Below, in pieces: positions 10,040-27,500 of a stretch of DNA of 27,500 nucleotides. Made by a program: the position numbers and the translations under genes. Every line of letters begins with the position of its first letter. The stretch's first letter is position 1. Source of the stretch: Bugula neritina (Eukaryota; Bryozoa; Gymnolaemata; Cheilostomatida; Bugulidae); assembly GCA_964035545.1 (NCBI GenBank), contig OZ037769.1, positions 5,213,429 through 5,240,928 on the forward strand, read 5' to 3'. Under the pieces are notes generated by a model that was given only the letters and a program-made list of their open reading frames with translations, did not search any database and had not been told where the DNA came from.

Positions 10040-10900
10040 CTCAACTACTCACGAAGTACAGTAATGTCTTCCGTCGCGGCGATGGAGACATGGGGCTGAT
10101 TAAAGTTATTTCTTACAAAATCTCCTTGGCAGCCGGCCCCGCCCCTATCAGGCAGTCAACCCGCCGTTTAGGCCTAGAGAAGGAGGTAAGCCGGCGGGTG
10201 CAGGATCTTATTAACTGGGACCTGATTAAGCCTGCCCACAGTGTGTAGAGCTCTATAGTAGTCCTGGTCAAGAAGAAGGATGGTAGTTGGAGATTCTGTG
10301 TGGACTACCGCAAACTCAATAGTGTTACCATCCAGGACACTTACTCTTTCTCTCAGATAGATGAGTTTCTAGATGCACTCGCGGGAGCAAGTACATCAGT
10401 ACTTTGGATCTGCTGCTTAGCGGGTACTGGCAGGTGCCCCTCAGCCCTGATACACAAAACAAAGCAGCATTCATCACCCGCGACAGGCTCTAGGAATGAA
10501 AAGTACTGCCATTCGGACTTACGTCTGCTCAGGCAACTTTCGAACGGTTCATGGAGCAGGTCCTTAGTGGGTTACACTGGAAGACCTTTCTCATACATCT
10601 GAATGACGTCATTTTTATCTCTCAAACTTTACGATTCATGTCAGTCGTCTGTGGGAGGTTTTTGGCTGTCTCAGGGAAGTCGGACTAAAGTTGAAGTTTT
10701 TGAAAAGCGTACCTCTACAGCCGGAAGTCAGGTACCTGGGCCATGTGGTTGGCTGTGATGGGGTCACTACCGACCCAGATAAGGTACAAGCTGTGAAAGA
10801 GTCTACTGTTCCCCGAGACCTCTAAAAGTTGCGGGCATTCCTGGGCCTGGTAAAGTACTACAGGCAGTATATACGCAAGTTTGCAGAAGTGGCTCAACCT
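10040..10900 (+). pseudogene. Gypsy reverse transcriptase remnant
   Basis: Successive pieces in shifting frames show the Gypsy RT order: a KYSNVFRRGDGD linker, PIRQSTRR, then VVLVKKKDGSWRFCVDYRKL (10258-10317), a disrupted LDLLSGYWQVPLS block, a YLDD equivalent reading HLND near 10600, and a YLGHVVG motif near 10735. Stops (for example TAG near 10246) and frameshifts break it, and the catalytic Tyr-Leu-Asp-Asp is altered. Confidence 0.85.
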
Positions 10901-11470
10901 TTAAATCGGCTAACCGCCAAAGGAGTCTGGTGGCAGTGAACACAAGAGGAGCAGCAGGCATTCGACCACCTCAAGCATCGGCTGATGGAGGCGCCAATTT
11001 TGCCGTATTCTGATCCAGTCAAAGAGTGCATCCTTGACACTGGCACCAGTGACCACAGCGTGAGAGCTGTTCTGTCCTAAATTTAGAGTGGAAGTAAGGT
11101 GGTTGTAGCTTACTACAGCAAGATTCTCGCGACTGCTACGAAAAGCTACTGTACTTCTAGAAAAGAGCTCCTAGCAGTAGTCAAGGCAGTCAAGCACTAC
11201 TGGCCATATCTGTATAAGAGAATGTTTATATTACAAACAAACCATGCATTACTGATATAGCTGTGCAAGCGTGCAGTGCCCTCAAGTCAAGTGGCTTGTT
11301 TGCTAAAGATTTTTGCTGAGTTTTCCTTCTAGATAAAGCATCGTGCTGGTAAAAAACACGGGAACGCCGGCGGCATGAGTCGTCAACTGGCAAGAGACTG
11401 TAAGCATTGCCTACACATTGAGAAACGGGATGGGGGACCCGCTCACCTTGACGCTGAGGCACAGTTGAAA
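10900..11470 (+). pseudogene. Gypsy RNase H and linker remnant
   Basis: Follows RT directly. Pieces include EEQQAFDHLKHRLMEAPIL, a TDASD-like segment reading DTGTSDHS, YYSKIL, SRKELLAVVKAVKHYWPYL and, near 11340, HRAGKKHGNA before the integrase. Several stops are present. Confidence 0.75.
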
Positions 11471-11486
11471 GAAAGCGCGTCTATCA

Positions 11487-12360
11487 TTGAGAACACGGCC
11501 ATCTTCGGACCAAAACCTACTTAGACAGCGTCCAGGCACTTTGTGCCGACCCCACACTGTACCAAAAGTCAAAGAGCTGTGCCGATTGCAAAAGACGCTA
11601 CCAGGAGCGGTAGCTGATTTCTTTCGGGCCAAGAAACAAGGTCGACAACTTACTGAAGAGCAGCAGCGGCAGGGAGATGTTGAGTTCCAACTTCTCTGTC
11701 GCTGCTGGCAGCAGACAACCGTTAACAGGAGATAGACTGCGTCTTTTGTGCACGCGCTGTCCAACGGGAAATGATCTGGAAACCCATAAACAAGATCATG
11801 ATGAAGCAAGTCGGGCCATAAAGTGTCTGCAAATACGATGGTACTGGCGTACGATTGGAAATATGACATTGTGGGGTCTGTCAAGCTAACAAACACAGTC
11901 GCCCCACCGAAACCACGGATCGACGCCGGCAGTACGCTGGTCGACCCTGACAAGCTGAGGCGGTGAACTTCGTTGGACTGATGCCACTGTCTACTAAATA
12001 GAACACCTGGATATTGGTGACTTGGATCATTTCACTCAGTGTGCAGACGCCGGACCCTAGACAAACAAGTGTTCTGCTACTTTGAGTTATTGGAACAAAT
12101 TCACACAGACCAGGGTGCCCAGTTCCAGTCACAGCTGAAGGGAGACCATTGCCGGATATGGGGAAGGGTTGAATCAGAGCCAAAACACCCCACATCACTC
12201 AAAAGGATATGGGGTTGTTGAGAGAAATAATTAGATGATGGAAGACGCCCTCAGGAGTCTATTTTTTCCCAAACTTAGACAGAGAAATCCGAGCTTTATT
12301 CCACCACCTCGATCAATGCACAAGGGAGATAAAAAATCTGATGCGCTGAATCCGATGACT
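11487..12360 (+). pseudogene. Gypsy integrase remnant
   Basis: An N-terminal zinc-binding-like region is badly damaged. The catalytic core is recognisable from IHTDQGAQFQSQL near 12098-12140, which contains one of the DDE aspartates, and from GVVERNN near 12212 close to the position of the catalytic Glu. Stops and frameshifts occur throughout. Confidence 0.75.
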
Positions 12361-12463
12361 GGGACAAACGGCAGGGAACCACCAGCATTCACTACCCTGG
12401 ACTAAGATCTAATTGTTTTTCTGTATTGAAAAAGGATATGTTTATAGATGGAAATCTAAAGAA

Positions 12464-12996
12464 TGTAATGGATTTTAAAAGTTGTCGTCGCTATGCTCTG
12501 AAAGTTATAATAATTATACTGCTTCATTATTATAATTGGCTTGGCGTAACTTTTTGAATGCTGTTAAATGTTGTAATTATAGCTAAGCTCTTTAAGCAGT
12601 GAATAGCGTAATAATTGTAAATTGCTTTCTTGTTTTTGTTAGTTTGTAAAATACTGTAATATTTTTTGTTGAGTTGTCTTCCCTTGCCATTTTTGTGGTA
12701 ATTTTAATAATAATAATTAATAATAATAATTCTCTCCGATGTCGGATAGTTTTGGCAACCGGAACTCTGAACTTTGGCCGAACATCGCACAGTTTCGGGG
12801 GCGCGAAAATTGGTTGATATATAAGTGAACGAGTTTTCAGTGCTAAGCCAGTTTAACACTGGAGCTCGACCAATGTACATCTAAAAGAAATAAAGAAACC
12901 TTTTATCTGAATTCCAAGAAAACTTTTATTATCACCATAGTAATAAGGCATGCAGATTGCTTCAACTGTTTCATAAATAACCCACATGTTACTACA
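12464..12996 (+). repeat. 3' LTR of the Gypsy element
   Basis: Begins TGTAATGG and ends TACTACA. It carries a TATA box (TATATAAG at 12818-12825), a start-site region containing ggagctcgacc, and a poly(A) signal (AATAAA at 12889-12894), the usual U3-R-U5 order. An (AAT)n stretch lies at about 12703-12729. The boundaries are inferred from the terminal TG/CA and the ccggt duplication. Confidence 0.75.
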
Positions 12997-13248
12997 CCGG
13001 TCACACAGTACTTTATGCATGTTTTCATCGATTGTGCTTTTGAAATTTAGAATAAACTAACTTTAATATAGCGAAAATGGGGGCATAAGCAATAATTAAA
13101 ATGTTATTGAACATGAAAACTAACTCAAAATTGGCCACATAATTTCCTACGGATTGCATAGGACCGTGTGGTTTTCCTTCGACATAATTTGTATGAGCAT
13201 CTCTACAAATACATTCACTTCATTGGAGCACAATAATTAACAACTCAC

Positions 13249-26971
<13,723 letters not shown>

Positions 26972-27500
26972 TCCCAAGGCTCAAAGTATTGACCAAACAA
27001 TAATTACAAGAGTTAAACTAAAAACGTATTTAAAAACCAAATTTAGTTGATGATCACAGTTACTGATTTAGTTTCAATTTGTCCAAAGCAACAATAACCA
27101 CCACTACCCCCACCACCGCCACCACCACCACCTAATACTCCTAAATAAATTTGTATGTAATAGCTATAAAAATTGAAAACAGAATCGATTACATGTACAA
27201 CAAGTTTAACAAAATTAACAATTAGGTACTTAGTATATACCAATTACTTTTATTTATTTTGGAGCCTAACCTATCTATGACAAAAACACCTTGGCAACTA
27301 TCTCTTAAAATTCTAACTCTGGTTTGATATTGAATCTAATAGTTTGCATACGCATGAATACTTGCTAGTCTCATAAAGAGTCCAATAAAGCAACAAATGA
27401 AAGACTCCCAGAGCATAACTTTTATAAATTGTATACAGCTTTTCACAACTTTAACTAGCACACAATACATGAATTGTTTTGAATGTACATGATTCTAAAA
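26972..27500 (-). other. Upstream region of GALNT copy B
   Basis: 5' flank or 5' UTR of the minus-strand gene. It contains a CCA/CCG simple repeat at about 27098-27131. I see no convincing TATA box at a suitable distance. The transcription start and any 5' non-coding exon are unknown. Confidence 0.5.

Larger units (their letters stand above)
8550..12996 (+). mobile_element. Degenerate Ty3/Gypsy LTR retrotransposon
   Basis: The element is flanked by the 5-bp sequence ccggt (8545-8549 and 12997-13001), a typical Gypsy target duplication. Its 5' end repeats the start of the 3' LTR, and the 3' LTR ends in TACA. The internal order is protease, reverse transcriptase, RNase H, integrase, which defines Ty3/Gypsy. 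The internal part is visibly more GC-rich than the flanks. Stops and frameshifts are frequent, gag is almost gone, and most of the 5' LTR is missing, so it cannot move by itself. It lies between the 3' ends of the two GALNT genes. Confidence 0.9.

Noticed and set aside
12853-13056. Minus-strand open frame after a TTAG acceptor, as exon 11 of GALNT copy B
   Set aside because: It keeps phase 0 and shows a Cys/Trp spacing loosely like a lectin repeat, but has no CLD or QxW motif and runs deep into the Gypsy LTR. Without the element it would stop after about 20 codons. Too weak to annotate.
27043-27243. Minus-strand frame with a polyglycine stretch
   Set aside because: Produced by the CCA/CCG simple repeat upstream of copy B; no family similarity and no supporting splice signals.

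Overview
The window is animal nuclear DNA. It is AT-rich, with spliced genes, GT-AG introns, eukaryotic retrotransposons and very long (TA)n microsatellites. Two genes encode Golgi polypeptide N-acetylgalactosaminyltransferases (GALNT), a metazoan mucin-type O-glycosylation family. The transposon mix (Ty3/Gypsy, Penelope-like, Tc1-like) fits an invertebrate; I cannot fix the phylum from sequence alone.

Layout. Positions 192-6706 (+) hold a complete 11-exon GALNT-like gene of 661 codons. Its parts are a type II signal anchor, a Ser/Thr-rich stem, a GT-A catalytic domain with LVDD, DSH and WGxE motifs, and a three-repeat ricin-type lectin domain. Positions 26971 down to 13249 (-) hold a convergent paralogue with 10 recognisable exons. 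Exons 3-9 have exactly the same lengths in both genes (154, 167, 165, 203, 194, 127 and 129 bp), and every intron phase is shared. The pair is therefore an inverted, tail-to-tail duplication. The terminal lectin exon of the minus-strand copy could not be found.

Between the two 3' ends lies about 1.8 kb of unrecognised intergenic DNA (6707-8549), followed by a decayed Ty3/Gypsy element (8550-12996). That element is flanked by a 5-bp ccggt duplication, has one nearly full LTR and a truncated one, and carries broken protease, RT, RNase H and integrase.

The introns of the minus gene are loaded with mobile DNA. Intron 7 is 6.35 kb, against 0.78 kb in the sister gene. It contains a Penelope-like element (PLE) with a YRDD reverse transcriptase, a GIY-YIG endonuclease, terminal repeats and a hammerhead-ribozyme-like motif. 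It also contains a second, orphan PLE end with a well-formed hammerhead on the minus strand, two small foldbacks, and a Tc1-like transposon inserted in (TA)n. Intron 5 contains a near-perfect 473-bp inverted repeat made of head-to-head PLE 3' ends, each with a hammerhead-like motif. Intron 8 contains a possible solo LTR.

The most notable themes are the paralogue pair with frozen exon sizes, a GC-AG intron in only one copy, the repeated association of PLE termini and hammerhead-like motifs with (TA)n tracts, and the large inverted PLE structure. Nothing here amounts to a defence or operon-type system.
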